In this document: piece after piece, positions 61,447-62,642 of the stretch | How positions within the stretch are numbered: position 1 is the first letter of the stretch | Layout of the letters: the number at the start of each line of letters is the position of its first letter | DNA from: JAKVAV01 sp047633195 | GTDB taxonomy: Bacteria; Bacteroidota; Bacteroidia; Flavobacteriales_D; Cryomorphaceae | NCBI GenBank assembly: GCA_047633195.1 | Contig: JBLIEU010000013.1 | Location: forward strand, 1 to 62,642 | Length of the DNA: 62,642 nucleotides | Direction: 5' to 3' | Position numbers and translations under genes: made by a program | Notes under the pieces: model-generated | Seen by the model: only the letters and a program-made list of their open reading frames with translations | Database searches by the model: none | What the model was told of the DNA's origin: nothing

Positions 61447-62642
61447 CTATTGATTGGTTTTCAGCACAATTCGGAAAGTGGTGCCAACGTCGGGCTCACT
61501 TCGTTTCACGAATATTTTTCCGCTGTGGTAAATTTCTATGATTCGCTTGGCCAGCGAAAGTCCCAGCCCCCAGCCGCGTTTCTTGGTGGTATATCCCGGT
61601 TGAAAAACAGCCTTGTGTCCAGAAGCGGGTATTCCTTTTCCCGTATCGGTAATATCGATGTAGACGTTTTGAATCTCGTTGGAAATCTCCACGGTGATCT
61701 TGCCTTTTCCGCTCATGGCATCGACGGCGTTTTTGATGATATTCTCAATTACCCAACTGAATAGTGGTTGGTTGAGCATGGCCTTGATTGTGCCTTCTTG
61801 ATTCTGGGTAATTTCAAATTCTACCTTTTTGCTGATTCGTGGACGCAGGTAGTCGATGGTACTATTCATCACTTCGGATAACACCGTATCGGTAAGCTCA
61901 GGAGCTGATCCGATTTTAGAGAAACGATCTGTGATAATCTCAAGTCGCTTGATGTCCTTATTCAATTCAGTGATGGTCTCTTTGTCCATTCCTCGAGCTT
62001 CGAGCAGCTGTACCCAAGCTATGAGGCTTGAGAGTGGCGTTCCGAGTTGGTGAGCGGTTTCCTTAGCCAATCCTATCCAAACTTGATTCTGTTCGGCATT
62101 TCTGAATGTGCTAAAAATGAGGTAGGAAATAAATAGAAACAACCCGATAATGACCAGCTGGATAAGCGGAAAATAACGCAGTTGGGTAATGATCACTGAA
62201 TCGGTGAAGTAGATGTAGTTCACGACATGGTCTCCAAAATTCACTTCAATCGGGTCATTTTTCTCACCCATTTCGGCAATTTGAGCCATAGCCAAGGTTG
62301 AGTCCTGAACCGTGGTAGAATCTACATTGCTGAAGTTTACCACTGTTGTTTGTGCGGAATCAGTTACCAAAACAGGAACGGATCCCGAGTTCATCACCGT
62401 TTCACTGATAAAGGAATTGATCAGGTCGTCCAGGGTTTTTTCCAGCTCGGTAATGATGCGCGAATCTTTGTAATAGACCTTTTGTTCAATGCCCATTATA
62501 CTGATTCTTATGGGCTTGTACACCGCGCGCATTGCCGCCAAGGTGCTGTCCGTTCTTTCTGGCGTAGAGATGTATTTCTCATCGATATTCCGATGAAATT
62601 GAACCTTGTTTTGGGAGTTGACCACCAGCATGGGAATGGTCG
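61447..62642 (-). CDS. sensor histidine kinase, N-terminus beyond window
   Basis: The frame is open to the window edge; at least 398 residues are present. A sensor region precedes a membrane helix (about 175-198 of the visible part, LVIIGLFLFISYLIF). The H-box AKETAHQLGTPLSSL, the N-box ENIIKNAVDAMSG, and G-boxes DTGKGIPASG and RGWGLGLSLAKRIIE are all intact. The H-box shape (HQLGTPLSSL) belongs to the NtrB/PorY-like class common in Bacteroidota. Its response regulator is not in view. It adjoins hemW with no spacer. Confidence 0.9.
   Translation of the reverse strand, partial: TIPMLVVNSQNKVQFHRNIDEKYISTPERTDSTLAAMRAVYKPIRISIMGIEQKVYYKDSRIITELEKTLDDLINSFISETVMNSGSVPVLVTDSAQTTVVNFSNVDSTTVQDSTLAMAQIAEMGEKNDPIEVNFGDHVVNYIYFTDSVIITQLRYFPLIQLVIIGLFLFISYLIFSTFRNAEQNQVWIGLAKETAHQLGTPLSSLIAWVQLLEARGMDKETITELNKDIKRLEIITDRFSKIGSAPELTDTVLSEVMNSTIDYLRPRISKKVEFEITQNQEGTIKAMLNQPLFSWVIENIIKNAVDAMSGKGKITVEISNEIQNVYIDITDTGKGIPASGHKAVFQPGYTTKKRGWGLGLSLAKRIIEIYHSGKIFVKRSEPDVGTTFRIVLKTNQ

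Noticed and set aside
1..62642. tRNA, rRNA, CRISPR array, insertion sequence or prophage
   Set aside because: All gaps were read; none shows cloverleaf-like arms, spaced direct repeats, transposase or integrase genes. A tRNA scan program would settle the first point.

Overview
The window looks like a piece of chromosome from a member of the Bacteroidota, most likely a gliding or free-living Flavobacteriales-type bacterium. Signs are: two very large secreted proteins ending in the gliding-motility/type IX secretion C-terminal domain; the Bacteroidota -7 promoter word TAnnTTTG in front of many genes with no Shine-Dalgarno-like leaders; clade-typical gene clusters (fabH-accB-accC with rpmF and DUF177; ftsX-DUF3098-uppP-truB); a cysteine-free L32; the long form of IspG; and families such as DUF5723, DUF3108 and DUF3098. 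Base composition looks moderate (estimated by eye, not counted). No rRNA, tRNA or CRISPR array is visible.

Layout. 1-8.6 kb: tail of a metal ABC permease, asnS, then a TetR-TolC-MFP-RND efflux operon behind a palindrome that overlaps its own promoter. 8.6-17 kb: dxs, then a leftward block for fatty-acid synthesis (fabH, accB, accC), rpmF, DUF177, pdxA and a leucyl aminopeptidase. 17-27 kb: two giant secreted adhesin-like proteins, ribE, metF, a small secreted protein and lepA. 27-30 kb: an ECF sigma factor, its membrane anti-sigma factor and an outer-membrane protein, where the sigma gene and the outer-membrane protein gene share one ECF-type promoter. 30-40 kb: gatC, trpS, a Spy-like protein, a NUMOD4/HNH-like protein, two large secreted amidohydrolase proteins, and a lipoprotein/DUF5723 pair. 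40.1-40.8 kb is a gene graveyard (asparaginase remnant, type IX sorting-tail remnant) beside a YfcC-type transporter. 42-47 kb: ispD, queA, truB, uppP, DUF3098, ftsX. 47-48 kb: the mobile mystery A/B pair (XRE regulator plus Fic enzyme) with a perfect 24-bp palindrome at its start. 48-55 kb: leuS and three envelope or secreted proteins (DUF3108, M23, M28). 55-62.6 kb: a leftward run from a histidine kinase through hemW, a cyclase, YjbR, DUF502 and an EamA transporter to ispG and a Rossmann protein.

Most genes are housekeeping: three tRNA synthetases, tRNA modification, three MEP-pathway isoprenoid genes (dxs, ispD, ispG), cofactor synthesis and envelope maintenance. The least ordinary observation is a dispersed, diverged intergenic repeat (six copies or part copies) lying sense-oriented right at the 3' ends of five unrelated genes; at three of them its terminal CTAG supplies the stop codon. 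A small hairpin inside it keeps its shape while its bases change. The other leads are the Fic pair, with a possible inhibitory motif in the regulator, and the self-contained ECF regulon.
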